From an uncultured Sphingomonadales bacterium (GTDB lineage Bacteria > Pseudomonadota > Alphaproteobacteria > Sphingomonadales > Sphingomonadaceae), in assembly GCA_903834285.1 (NCBI GenBank), contig CAILIO010000405.1:1-43697 (forward strand): a stretch of 43,697 nt of DNA, given 5' to 3'. The notes beneath the pieces were generated by a model. It saw only the letters and a list, made by a program, of their open reading frames with translations, had not been told where the DNA came from and searched no databases. Position numbers and translations under genes: made by a program. This document shows positions 25,902-34,042 of the stretch, in pieces; the first letter of the stretch is position 1, and each line of letters begins with the position of its first letter.

Positions 25902-26297
25902 TTAACCCTCCTTGATCGCGTAGGAAAGCGCTTCGAACCCTGATGGCGCATCGCGCCACAAGGTGACCGCGCCGGATGCAGCGATCGCCCAGATCCGGCC
26001 ATCACCCGAGGCCGAGGCGGCATCGGTGGCGGAGGGTCGCGCAAGGCCATTGGGGTGCGAGTGGAAGTAGCCGACGAGCTGCTTCCCTCCAGCGCGCGCT
26101 GCCCTGTGTGCGGCGATCAGCGTGCCAGGATCGATCTCGAAATGGCGCGTGGGTTCGCCGTGAACGTTGGCGGTGCTTTGCGCGGTTTGGATGTGGGGGC
26201 CTGCGCCGAGCAGGAGGCCGCAGGCTTCGCGTGTCGCAGCCTCTGCGGCGGCGGCGAGGATGGCGGCGTGGGCCTGTGAGCTGATGGTGATGGCCAT
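25902..26297 (-). CDS. JAMM/MPN (Mov34-type) metalloprotease
   Basis: A 131-residue single-domain JAMM protein. The zinc motif is complete: Glu24 (REACGLLLG), then HSHPNGLARPSATD with His79, His81, Ser89 and Asp92. Bacterial stand-alone JAMM proteins cleave peptides such as C-terminal extensions of sulfur-carrier (ubiquitin-like) proteins. The partner here is unknown and no ThiS/MoaD-like gene is adjacent. The length is typical for the group. Confidence 0.88.
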   Translation of the reverse strand: MAITISSQAHAAILAAAAEAATREACGLLLGAGPHIQTAQSTANVHGEPTRHFEIDPGTLIAAHRAARAGGKQLVGYFHSHPNGLARPSATDAASASGDGRIWAIAASGAVTLWRDAPSGFEALSYAIKEG

Positions 26298-26355
26298 GGC
26301 TCGCCTAGCCTAGCGCAGCGCCACGCGCTGCGACAGACCCGGCGGGCATGCGTCG

Positions 26356-26826
26356 TTAGCCAGTGATCCGTTTCCAGAAGACGATCTTGTCGTCGCCGTC
26401 CTGGTAGAAATCGCGGACGCGGGCTTCGCGGGTGAAGCCGAGCGCGGCATAGAAGGCCTGGGTGGCGGTGTAGCCTTCAAGACTGGAGGTTTCGACGAGC
26501 AGCACGCGGTTGCCCGCGGCGGCGAGCCGGGCGGTGAGTTCGCCGACAAGGGCCTTGCCGACGCCGCCGTTCTGGCGCGCGGGATTGACGGCAATGGCAA
26601 GCAGGTTGACCGTCCCCTCGGTCATGCGTTCGTGCTCGGCATAAGCGAAGCCGAGCACGGCCGCGCCCTCGGCAGCAACGAGCCAGTGATGTGGAGCTTC
26701 GCCGGATAGCCATGGCTCGGCCATGTCGGGGAGTAGTTCGGAAGGGAACAGGCCGGTTGCATCGAGGATGCGGGCCACAGGCAGGAGGTCTTCGCGCGCG
26801 AGGTCGCGGATGGCGATGTGAGTCAA
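26356..26826 (-). CDS. GNAT family N-acetyltransferase
   Basis: A 156-residue GNAT-fold protein that moves an acetyl group from acetyl-CoA to an amine. The acetyl-CoA loop sits in VNPARQNGGVGKALV, and the C-terminal motif B in TQAFYAALGFTREAR. The substrate is unknown. The start is a TTG at 26826, with purine-rich AGAGAGA upstream. It lies 58 bases upstream of the JAMM gene on the same strand and may share its transcript. Confidence 0.85.
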   Translation of the reverse strand: MTHIAIRDLAREDLLPVARILDATGLFPSELLPDMAEPWLSGEAPHHWLVAAEGAAVLGFAYAEHERMTEGTVNLLAIAVNPARQNGGVGKALVGELTARLAAAGNRVLLVETSSLEGYTATQAFYAALGFTREARVRDFYQDGDDKIVFWKRITG

Positions 26827-26911
26827 TGCAGGTCTCTCTGATGAAGGTGCGAAAGATCGATCACGCCCGCGGGGCTTTCCCCTGCAGGCGTGGCCATGAC
26901 CGGATCGGGAC

Positions 26912-26933
26912 CGCTCCCCGCATGCGGGGAGCG
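26912..26933. repeat. 22-base perfect palindrome
   Basis: A perfect self-complementary run made of CGCTCCCCGCA followed by its reverse complement. About 30 bases downstream a second hairpin, CCGGGC-GAAA-GCCCGG (26963-26978), follows. Both lie in the 207-base gap between the GNAT gene and the broken SDR. They may act as a terminator of the SDR or be dispersed palindromic elements. Confidence 0.6.
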
Positions 26934-27033
26934 AGCATCAGAGGGTCATCCAATCTCCATAACCGGGCGAAAGCCCGGCGGGGAGAAAGGTAGAAGCGGA
27001 CAGGGGTGTGGTCAACGCCCGGCTTGCCTGCGC

Positions 27034-27810
27034 TCAGGCAGCTATCCGGTCCAGCCCGACGAGGCGGCGGCCTTCCTCGGTCTTGATCGAGAAATCGGTA
27101 CCGAGAAAGGGATCGGCCGCCGGGGTACAGAGCCAGGCGACGGCTTCGGCAGCGGCCTCTGCTGAGATATAGTCGCCATCCAACAAGCGACTTGCCGGGT
27201 TGAGGCCGGAAGCGCGGATCGCGGCCTGCATCTCGCCCGCGACGGGGCCGGGGGAGAGGCCGATCGCGCGCAGGCCCTCCGCGCCATATTCCTTGTGGAG
27301 CTGGCGGGTGAGCATCTGCACGGCGGCCTTGGTGGCGCAGTAGTGGCTCCAGCCTTCCAGCGGGGCATTGGCGGCGCCGGAGTTCATCGCGACGAAGGTG
27401 CCGCGGCTCGCAAGGAGCGGGGCGAGCGCGGCGCGGGCGGTGTGGTAGACGCCCTTCAGGTTCACATCGACCACTGCGCCCTATGCTGCGGGGTCGCTTT
27501 CGCCAAGCCGGGCGATGGGTTCGATTGTCCCGGCATTGGCGATGACGGCATCGAGCCGGCCGTGGTGGGCGGTGATGGCGGTGATCGCGGCTTCCAGCGC
27601 GGCATAGTCGGTCACGTCGGCAGCAATCCCTTCCGCACTGCCGCCGCCCGCATGAATCTGCGCGGCGATGGCTTCGGCCGCGGACCCGCTACGCGCGCTG
27701 GCGACGACATGGGCGTCGGCCCGCGCGAGGCGCACCGCGATAGCCGCGCCAATGCCGCGATTGGCGCCGGTGATGAAGGCCACGCGGCCGGTGAGATCAA
27801 TGGGGTTCAT
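27034..27810 (-). pseudogene. Short-chain dehydrogenase interrupted by an in-frame amber stop
   Basis: A 258-residue SDR reading frame broken once. The first part has TGANRGIG near residue 15 and VIANAGT; it ends at TAG (27481-27483, codon 110) after GESDPAA. The same frame continues with GAVVDVNLKGVYHT, the catalytic Tyr/Lys in HYCATKAAVQ, and LSPGPV. The stop falls where family members often have Trp before a (V/A)xxVNLKG segment, so one G-to-A change from TGG is the simplest explanation. All other SDR features are intact and no second lesion is seen, so the change is recent, or it is a sequencing error, or the codon is read through. The start ATG is at 27810. A LysR-type gene is divergent. 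Confidence 0.85.
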
Positions 27811-27892
27811 GGGAGAGGGCCTTTCGAGAAGCGAGGACCTGCCACCTATTATCGGAATGGAAATTGAAAAAGTCGTCCAGCCGCGATAGACT

Positions 27893-27909
27893 TTTGCAAT
27901 AAACGCAAA
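27893..27909. promoter_or_regulatory. Dyad TTTGC-N7-GCAAA, possible LysR operator
   Basis: A 5-base inverted repeat with a 7-base spacer lies ten bases before the LysR start and about 85 bases from the SDR pseudogene start. It resembles the T-N11-A type box in outline. Autoregulation is inferred. Confidence 0.4.
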
Positions 27910-27918
27910 GGTAAGCGC

Positions 27919-28821
27919 ATGGATATCGAGACACTGCGGATCTTTGCCGAAGTGGCGCACCGCGGGAGCTTTTCCGATGTGGCGCGTGCCCGGGGGACCG
28001 AGCCTTCCTCGATCTCACGCGCGATCAGCGTGCTGGAGGTGGAGCTGGGCGAGCGGCTGTTTCACCGCACCACGCGTAAGCTCTCGCTGACCGAGGCCGG
28101 CGCGCTCTATCTGGTGCGGACCGAGCCGCTGATCGCGCAGCTGGAGGAAGCAGGCGCCGAGGCGCGGGCGATCGGGCGCGGGCCGGTGGGGACGCTGCGG
28201 CTTTCGGTGTCGGTCTCCTATGGCATGGTCTGCCTGGTGCCGGTGCTGGAGCGGTTCCGCGCGCGCTATCCCGAGCTCACCGTCGAGCTGCTCATGAATG
28301 ACGTGCAAGTCGATCTGGTGCGCGAGGGCATCGATCTGGCGGTGCGGCTGACCCCAGCGGTGGAGGGGAACCTCGTGGCAATGCGGCTGGCTGCGACCCA
28401 CTACCGCGTGGTGGCGGCGCCTGCGTGGCTTGCGGCGCAGCCGCTGGCGGTACCCGGCGATCTGGTCGCCCAGGATGTGCTGCGATTTACGCTACCGGGG
28501 TTTCGCGACCGCTGGGTGTTTCGTGATGCGGCGGGCCGCGAGGAAACGGTGCCGGTGGGCGGGCGGCTGCTGATCTCGAACGCAGCGGCGCTGCGCGAGG
28601 CGGCGCTTATGGGCATGGGGCCGGCCCTGCTGGCGGACTGGATGATCGCGCGCGATCTGGCGGCTGGCAGACTGGCCGATTGCTTTCCGGCGCATGCGGT
28701 CGCGGCGACCGGATTCGACACCGGGGTCTGGGCGATCTACCCCAGCCGCAGCTTCCTCCCCGGCAAAGTGCGCGCGATGCTCGATTTTCTGCGGGCTGAG
28801 CTGCCGAAACCGGGGGCCTGA
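27919..28821 (+). CDS. LysR-family transcriptional regulator
   Basis: A 300-residue LysR-type regulator. The N-terminal winged HTH reads IFAEVAHRGSFSDVARARGTEPSSISRAI (shortened) within residues 8-40, followed by LFHRTTRKLSLTEAG. The effector domain (about 90-295) has the standard two-lobe pattern and belongs to the CrgA-like group. It is divergent from the SDR pseudogene, the usual layout for regulator and target. The 108-base intergenic region contains the dyad TTTGC-N7-GCAAA (27893-27909), a plausible LysR binding site. The effector is unknown. Confidence 0.92.
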   Translation: MDIETLRIFAEVAHRGSFSDVARARGTEPSSISRAISVLEVELGERLFHRTTRKLSLTEAGALYLVRTEPLIAQLEEAGAEARAIGRGPVGTLRLSVSVSYGMVCLVPVLERFRARYPELTVELLMNDVQVDLVREGIDLAVRLTPAVEGNLVAMRLAATHYRVVAAPAWLAAQPLAVPGDLVAQDVLRFTLPGFRDRWVFRDAAGREETVPVGGRLLISNAAALREAALMGMGPALLADWMIARDLAAGRLADCFPAHAVAATGFDTGVWAIYPSRSFLPGKVRAMLDFLRAELPKPGA

Positions 28822-28866
28822 GCGGGGCTTGCCGCTTTGGCACCTGCTCCCCATATCGAACCGACC

Positions 28867-29832
28867 ATGGGGGCATGCGAGACCATCATCGAAGGGATCA
28901 TTCCCACCGGCGGGCTGCGGCTCGACCGGGCGCTTGCCGATGTGTCGGGCCTCTCGCGCGAGCGGATCAAGGCGCTGATGGACGAGGGGCGCGTGGCGCT
29001 GGCGGGGAAACCCGCTGGTCAGGCCTCGCTCAAGCCGGCGCAAGGCACGCCCTTCACCATCCGTGTTCCCGAAGCCGCGCCGGCCACTGCGGCGGCGCAG
29101 GATATTCCGCTCAGCGTGGTCTATGAGGACGCGCATCTGCTTGTCGTCGACAAGCCGGCGGGGCTGGTCGTGCATCCGGCGGCGGGCAACCTCGACGGTA
29201 CGCTGGTCAATGCGCTGCTTTACCATTGCCGGGGCCAGCTTTCGGGCATCGGCGGGGTGGCGCGGCCGGGGATCGTGCACCGGATCGACAAGGATACTTC
29301 GGGGCTGCTGGTGGTTGCCAAGACCGATGCGGCGCACGAGGGGTTGGCGCGGCAGTTTGCCGACCACTCGATTCACCGCGCCTATCATGCGGTGACCACC
29401 GGGGTGCCGGTGCCCGCGGCGGGCACGGTGCGCGGCGCGATCGGGCGCAGCGACCACGACCGCAAGAAGATGGCGCTGGTATCGGAAGGTCGCGGCAAGC
29501 ATGCGGTGACGCATTACCGCACGCTGGACGTGCTGGCCAAGGACCCTGGGGGCGCCGCGCTGATCGAGTGCCGGCTCGAGACCGGGCGAACCCACCAGGT
29601 GCGCGTTCACCTTGCGTCAATCGGCCATGCGCTAATAGGCGATCCAGTCTATGGACGCACGTCTTCCCAGCACAAGCCCCTGCTCGCCCGGCTCGGTTTC
29701 CGGCGGCAGGCGCTCCACGCCGCCGAGCTTGGCTTCATACATCCGGCGAGCGCCGAGACCGTGCATTTCACCAGCCCGACGCCTGTCGATCTCAGGACGC
29801 TCATCGTCGAATTGGGAGGGCGAAGTGATTGA
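28867..29832 (+). CDS. rluD: 23S rRNA pseudouridine synthase, RluD-like
   Basis: A 321-residue RluA-family pseudouridine synthase. An S4-like RNA-binding domain (about residues 15-70) precedes the catalytic domain. The catalytic Asp141 lies in VHRIDKDTSGLLV. The end motif GRTHQVRVHLASIGHALIGDPVYG matches the RluD/RluC group. The E. coli enzyme makes pseudouridines in helix 69 of 23S rRNA. The ATG at 28867 was chosen; a TTG at 28837 is an alternative. It lies upstream of rpoH on the same strand, a common order in alphaproteobacteria. Confidence 0.9.
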   Translation: MGACETIIEGIIPTGGLRLDRALADVSGLSRERIKALMDEGRVALAGKPAGQASLKPAQGTPFTIRVPEAAPATAAAQDIPLSVVYEDAHLLVVDKPAGLVVHPAAGNLDGTLVNALLYHCRGQLSGIGGVARPGIVHRIDKDTSGLLVVAKTDAAHEGLARQFADHSIHRAYHAVTTGVPVPAAGTVRGAIGRSDHDRKKMALVSEGRGKHAVTHYRTLDVLAKDPGGAALIECRLETGRTHQVRVHLASIGHALIGDPVYGRTSSQHKPLLARLGFRRQALHAAELGFIHPASAETVHFTSPTPVDLRTLIVELGGRSD

Positions 29833-29838
29833 TCATCC

Positions 29839-29967
29839 GGCATGGCGCAAAGGTGCAATGCCCCAAAAATGCGCTGTATCGATTGGCGCTTCGTGGGCGA
29901 ATAGAATTGCTGTGTGGCGAGACTCGGATCGCTCCGGTATACCGGAACAAGCCGCGAACTTTTCGCG
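29839..29967 (+). promoter_or_regulatory. rpoH leader: three dyads
   Basis: The 209-base gap between rluD and rpoH holds three dyads. They are GGCAT...ATGCC with inner GCGC/GTGC (29839-29862), the perfect 14-base palindrome TCCGGTATACCGGA (29933-29946), and CGCGAA-CTT-TTCGCG (29953-29967). The first may end rluD transcripts. The other two may be operators or leader structure controlling rpoH. No clear sigma-70 box was identified. Confidence 0.4.
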
Positions 29968-30041
29968 ACACAGCCATTGCAGGGTTTGGCCTGTGAGGTT
30001 CGCACCCCCTCTTGCCGGGCGCGACGAAAGGATGTGTTCAG

Positions 30042-30944
30042 GTGTCTGAGAAGAAATCGACTGCACTCGTCCCCGCACTTGGCGGCGGCGAGGCTGGGCT
30101 CAACCGTTACCTCGCCGAGATCCGCAAGTTCCCGGTGCTGACGGCCGAGCAGGAATACATGCTCGCCAAGCGCTATCAGGAGCATGCCGATCCGGAGGCC
30201 GCCGCGCAGCTGGTGACGAGCCATCTGCGGCTCGTGGCCAAGATCGCCATGGGCTACCGCGGCTATGGCCTGCCCGTGAGCGAGCTGATCTCGGAAGGCA
30301 ACATCGGCCTGATGCAGGGCGTCAAGAAGTTCGAGCCCGATCGGGGCTTCCGTCTGGCGACGTATGCGATGTGGTGGATCAAGGCCTCGATCCAGGAGTT
30401 CATCCTGCGCTCGTGGAGCCTCGTGAAGATGGGCACCACCGCGGCGCAGAAGAAGCTGTTCTTCAACTTGCGCCGGATGAAGAAGAACCTCGAGGCGTTC
30501 GAGGATTCGGACCTGCACCCGGACGACGTACGCAAGATCGCGACCGACCTCGGCGTGTCCGAGACCGAAGTCGTCAACATGAACCGGCGCATGATGATGG
30601 GCGGCGATGCCAGCCTCAACGTCTCGGTGCGCGAGGACGGCGAGGGTTCGTGGCAGGATTGGCTGGTCGATGACACCCCGCTGCAGGACGAGACCGTGGC
30701 CGACGCAGAAGAAGCGCATCTGCGACATGCCCTGCTGGTTGAGGCGATGGACGGCCTTTCGGACCGCGAGCGGCATATCCTCACCGACCGGCGCCTGATT
30801 GACGAGCCCAAGACGCTCGAGGAACTGAGCCAGGTCTACAACGTCAGCCGCGAGCGTGTGCGGCAGATCGAGGTGCGCGCCTTCGAGAAACTGCAGAAGG
30901 CGATGCAGCGCATCGCCGGCGAGCGGCGGCTGCTGCCGGCCTGA
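30042..30944 (+). CDS. rpoH: RNA polymerase heat-shock sigma factor RpoH (sigma-32)
   Basis: A 300-residue group 3 sigma factor of the RpoH type. Region 2 contains SELISEGNIGLMQGVKKF and RLATYAMWWIKASIQEF. The RpoH-specific box is AQKKLFFNLRRMKKNL. Region 4 ends with LEELSQVYNVSRERVRQIEVRAF, a helix-turn-helix for the -35 element. It directs heat-shock genes such as clp, dnaK and groE. The GTG at 30042 was chosen because GAAAGGA lies nine bases upstream. A strong terminator follows. In alphaproteobacteria RpoH is often present as more than one copy; no second copy is in this window. Confidence 0.95.
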   Translation: MSEKKSTALVPALGGGEAGLNRYLAEIRKFPVLTAEQEYMLAKRYQEHADPEAAAQLVTSHLRLVAKIAMGYRGYGLPVSELISEGNIGLMQGVKKFEPDRGFRLATYAMWWIKASIQEFILRSWSLVKMGTTAAQKKLFFNLRRMKKNLEAFEDSDLHPDDVRKIATDLGVSETEVVNMNRRMMMGGDASLNVSVREDGEGSWQDWLVDDTPLQDETVADAEEAHLRHALLVEAMDGLSDRERHILTDRRLIDEPKTLEELSQVYNVSRERVRQIEVRAFEKLQKAMQRIAGERRLLPA

Positions 30945-30968
30945 CGCGGCGGTTTTGTGTCAATACAG

Positions 30969-30998
30969 AGGCGGCCGGGGGTGACCCCGGCCGCCTTT
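30969..30998 (+). terminator. Terminator of rpoH
   Basis: A perfect 12-base stem, AGGCGGCCGGGG with CCCCGGCCGCCT, closes a GTGA tetraloop and is followed by TT. The T-run is short. Confidence 0.8.
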
Positions 30999-31030
30999 GC
31001 GTCTTGCGTTGCGATCAAGACAAACCCGAT

Positions 31031-31120
31031 CTCGTCATTGCGAGCGCAGCGAATCTATTCAGAGCGGATGCGCACAACCGCTCTGGATAGGTTCGTCGCT
31101 CCGCTCCTCGCAATGACGAG
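31031..31120. repeat. 90-base inverted repeat (REP/MITE-like element)
   Basis: The ends are perfect complements: CTCGTCATTGCGAG (31031-31044) and CTCGCAATGACGAG (31107-31120). The inner parts also pair, for example AGAGCGG with CCGCTCT, so the element folds into one long hairpin. The terminal CGTCATTGCGAG is a palindrome type seen in many bacterial intergenic repeats. It lies between rpoH and an SDR gene that points the other way. Confidence 0.8.
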
Positions 31121-31144
31121 AGGTGTTGGGGGAGGGAGGACACG

Positions 31145-31903
31145 CTAGGCGTTATGCCCGAAGTCGCGGTTGAGGATCTCGAACGCGGCGGCGTAGCGGC
31201 CTTCGGCTTCGGCATTGCGGAGGAAGAGGACGTTGGGGACGAGGATCTCCGCCGGGGTGGGCTGCTGTTCGAACAGCGCCATGGTCTGGTCGATGAACAC
31301 TTCGAGCGGCAGGTAATTGGCGCGGGTCGACTGGCCGGGGGTGAGGTCGGTCTGCACTGCGGGCGGGGCGAGTTCGATTACTTCGACCTGCCCTGCCAGC
31401 TGGTGGCGCAGCGACTGGCTGTAGGAATGGATCGCGGCCTTGGTGGCGCTGTAGGTCGCGGTCACGGCCATCGGAACGAAGGCGAGGCCGGAAGAGACCA
31501 TCACGACTGCCGCATCGGACTGCGCCTTGAGGTGCGCGATCAGCGCATCGGTGAGGCGGATCGGGGCGATGAGGTTGGTGGCGATGGTCGCCTCGGCATC
31601 GGTGAGATCGCGCGGACCGGTGAGGTCCTCGAAACGCATGATCCCGGCGTTGTTGACCAGCACATTGAGCGCGGGGAACTCGGCGGTGATGTTCTGGGCG
31701 AAGGTGGCAATGGCGGCAGGGTCGGTCACGTCGAGCACGCGGGCGTGGAGGTTCGCGCGGCCGGCCACGGTTTCTTCGAGGCTGGCGAGCGTGCGGCCGG
31801 TGACGATCACGACATTGCCGGCATCGTGCCAGCGCTGGGCGAGGCGGCGGCCGATGCCGGTGCCGCCGCCGGAGAGAAGGATGGTGTTGCCGGAGGTTTT
31901 CAT
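31145..31903 (-). CDS. Short-chain dehydrogenase/reductase, DltE-like
   Basis: A 252-residue SDR. The cofactor loop is SGGGTGIGR (residues 11-19); the structural motif is LVNNAGI; catalysis uses Ser in VMVSSGLAF, and Tyr and Lys in TYSATKAAIHSY. The ELAPPAVQTDL segment and the C-terminal part place it near the DltE-like group of oxidoreductases. The substrate is unknown. It is divergent from an HxlR-type regulator across about 110 bases, which suggests it is the regulated target. Confidence 0.9.
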   Translation of the reverse strand: MKTSGNTILLSGGGTGIGRRLAQRWHDAGNVVIVTGRTLASLEETVAGRANLHARVLDVTDPAAIATFAQNITAEFPALNVLVNNAGIMRFEDLTGPRDLTDAEATIATNLIAPIRLTDALIAHLKAQSDAAVVMVSSGLAFVPMAVTATYSATKAAIHSYSQSLRHQLAGQVEVIELAPPAVQTDLTPGQSTRANYLPLEVFIDQTMALFEQQPTPAEILVPNVLFLRNAEAEGRYAAAFEILNRDFGHNA

Positions 31904-32012
31904 GGCTTGAGAATCCTGTGCTTGCGGGGTTGCTGGCGGCGTTCTATCACTACGCTCTCTTTTGGAAAGTAGGCACCTTTTTGTGCGGTACTAACCGTAA
32001 GGTAAGTGTGTG

Positions 32013-32387
32013 ATGCGCAGCGAAGCAGAGGTGATGGCCGACGAGCGCGTGAGTGCGTTGGTCGATGATCTGATCGGCCGGGTGGCGGACAAGTGGACCA
32101 TGCTGGTGCTCGAAGCGCTGGAGGGGCACGGCAAGCAGCGCTTCACCCAGCTCGGGCGGCTCGTGCCGGGGATCAGTCAGAAGATGCTGACCCAGACCTT
32201 GCGGCAGATGGAGCGCGACGGGCTGGTCGAGCGTACAGTGCACCCGGTAGTGCCACCGCATGTCGACTATTGCCTGACGCCGCTCGGCAGCGGCCTTTCC
32301 GAGGCGTTCTGCGGGGTCTGGCTCTGGGCCGAGGCCAACTTGCGCCATGTCGAGGTGGCGCGCGCGGCGTTTGACACACGCGGCTGA
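32013..32387 (+). CDS. HxlR-family transcriptional regulator
   Basis: A 124-residue winged-helix regulator. The HxlR signature ADKWTMLVLEAL (near residues 26-37) and the recognition segment RLVPGISQKMLTQTLRQMERDGLV are intact. Unlike many relatives it has a Cys in VDYCLTPLG and one in EAFCGVW, which could sense redox or electrophiles. ATG at 32013 or GTG at 32010 may be used; AAGG lies about seven to ten bases upstream. Its TGA and the opposite gene's TGA adjoin in TGATCA. Confidence 0.9.
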   Translation: MRSEAEVMADERVSALVDDLIGRVADKWTMLVLEALEGHGKQRFTQLGRLVPGISQKMLTQTLRQMERDGLVERTVHPVVPPHVDYCLTPLGSGLSEAFCGVWLWAEANLRHVEVARAAFDTRG

Positions 32388-33182
32388 TCAGAACTGCCGC
32401 GCGAAACCGACGAGCAAGGCGTGATCTGGCGCGGCGCGGGTGAGGCCGGTATCGAATTCCACATCGATCTGCAGCCTGGGCGCAGCGTGCCATGCGGCGG
32501 CGAGCGCGAAGCGGCTTTCGGTGGAGGCGCCGTCCGGATCCTCGTCGCGGAAGGCCGAGACTTCGGCGGAGGCGGAAATCGTGGGCGAGAGCGCGTGCGA
32601 CAAGCCGACGACCGATCCCCACGCAAGGTGCCGGCCATGGCCTGAGGCATTGACCGCGGCGTCGATTTCCGGGGTCGTTGCGAGTGTGAAGCCGGCCGGC
32701 AGCGGCAGCGCGACGGGCAGCAGCAGCCCCGCGCCCCAATCGCCCGCACCGCCAGGCGCCCGGCCGACGGGAGCAGAGACGAAGGCCTGTACGGCGAATT
32801 TGGCATCGGATTCGCTGCCGAAACCGTGACGCACCGCGAACGTCGCATCGCCGAGGCCGCTGGCGTTGCTGACCGCAGTGCCCACGCGGCTGCGCTGGTG
32901 GGCCCAGCCGCCAAGGCCGACTTCGATCTCGGTCGCACGGCCGAGGCCGACGCGCACGACCGTATCGGCATACGTGAGGCTGTCATTGCGTCCGCCGGGG
33001 CTGGTGCTGTATTCCCAGCCCACCGCACCGACTTCGACGACTACGCGGCCGGCGGGGAGCGTACAGGGCGGCGTATCCAACCCAGGGCGGTTGACGCACA
33101 GGTCCGGCGCGTCGTCCGCGCGGGCGAGCGCGGGAGCGAAAAGCGCCAGCGCGGCGATGGCTGCGCGAAAGGGTCGGTGCAA
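32388..33182 (-). CDS. Outer-membrane beta-barrel protein (MetA-pathway/transporter-like)
   Basis: A 264-residue exported protein with a signal peptide (cut near ALARADD, about residue 22). Alternating hydrophobic/polar beta-strand patterns run through the protein and it ends in Phe (GFARQF), the outer-membrane signal. It resembles the 'MetA-pathway of phenol degradation' family of putative outer-membrane transporters. The start is TTG at 33182, with GGGAG nine bases upstream; no ATG begins the signal peptide. The substrate is unknown. Confidence 0.8.
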   Translation of the reverse strand: MHRPFRAAIAALALFAPALARADDAPDLCVNRPGLDTPPCTLPAGRVVVEVGAVGWEYSTSPGGRNDSLTYADTVVRVGLGRATEIEVGLGGWAHQRSRVGTAVSNASGLGDATFAVRHGFGSESDAKFAVQAFVSAPVGRAPGGAGDWGAGLLLPVALPLPAGFTLATTPEIDAAVNASGHGRHLAWGSVVGLSHALSPTISASAEVSAFRDEDPDGASTESRFALAAAWHAAPRLQIDVEFDTGLTRAAPDHALLVGFARQF

Positions 33183-33235
33183 AGCTGCGTGCTCCCAATT
33201 GCCAGCGGCGATCTGCCGGGTAATATCGGCGCCTC

Positions 33236-33964
33236 ATGGACGATGAACTGCTCAAGCTCAAGAACCCGCGGTTTGCGCAGGCGCGCCGGCCGGGGCGGTT
33301 GCATCAGTTCGGCTGGCTGCTGACGCGGCTGGTCGCCGCGTTCCTGTTCCTCAGCGTGATCATGGTGGTGGTCTACCGCTTCGTGCCGGTGCCGGTCACG
33401 CTGACGATGATCTTCGATCCCAACGGCATTACCAAGGAATGGGTGCCGCTTGCGAAGATTGATCGCAACATGGTGGATGCGGCCATCGCGGGTGAGGACG
33501 GCAAGTTCTGCCAGCATCACGGGTTCGATCAGGGCGCGATCCTCAAGGCGTGGGAGCGCAACCAGGAAGGCGGGCGCATCCGCGGCGGCTCCACGATCAG
33601 CCAGCAGACGGCGAAGAACGTGTTCCTGTGGCAGGGCGGCGGCTATGTGAGGAAGGGGCTGGAAGCCTGGTTTACCGTGCTGATCGAGGCGATTTGGGGC
33701 AAGCGGCGGATCATGGAAATCTACCTCAATGTCGCCGAGACGGGGATCGGCACTTATGGGGTCGAGGCGGCCGCGCAGCGCTATTACCAGAAACCGGCGG
33801 CTCAGCTGAGCCGGGTCGAAGCAGCGCGGATCGCGGCGGCCTTTCCGCAGCCCAAAGTGCGCGCGGTGACCGGGGCGACCGGCTCCACCCTCCGCCACGG
33901 CAACGCGATCGCCCGGCGCGTGACCACGGTTCGCGCCGACTACGATACCTGCGTTTATCAATAG
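33236..33964 (+). CDS. mtgA: Monofunctional biosynthetic peptidoglycan transglycosylase
   Basis: A 242-residue inner-membrane glycosyltransferase (GT51) that polymerises lipid II into glycan strands. One membrane anchor (about residues 27-48) precedes the catalytic domain. The catalytic Glu87 lies in IAGEDGKFCQHHGFD. Further GT51 motifs are RGGSTISQQTAKNVFLW and KRRIMEIYLNVAETG. The length is standard. The gene is divergent from the outer-membrane protein gene, with about 53 bases between starts. Confidence 0.95.
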   Translation: MDDELLKLKNPRFAQARRPGRLHQFGWLLTRLVAAFLFLSVIMVVVYRFVPVPVTLTMIFDPNGITKEWVPLAKIDRNMVDAAIAGEDGKFCQHHGFDQGAILKAWERNQEGGRIRGGSTISQQTAKNVFLWQGGGYVRKGLEAWFTVLIEAIWGKRRIMEIYLNVAETGIGTYGVEAAAQRYYQKPAAQLSRVEAARIAAAFPQPKVRAVTGATGSTLRHGNAIARRVTTVRADYDTCVYQ

Positions 33965-34042
33965 GGGCGCCCCGCGGCGCGCTGTGCTTGAGTGGCTGGG
34001 TCAACCCGATCCCGCAGGGGCGGGGCCACCGGAGAGCCAGCC

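Noticed and set aside
27034..27474. Downstream half of the broken SDR as an independent gene
   Set aside because: It lacks the cofactor domain and has no ribosome-binding site; it is the same frame as the upstream half.
31031..31120. CRISPR or attachment site
   Set aside because: There is one hairpin only, with no repeated spacers and no integrase nearby.
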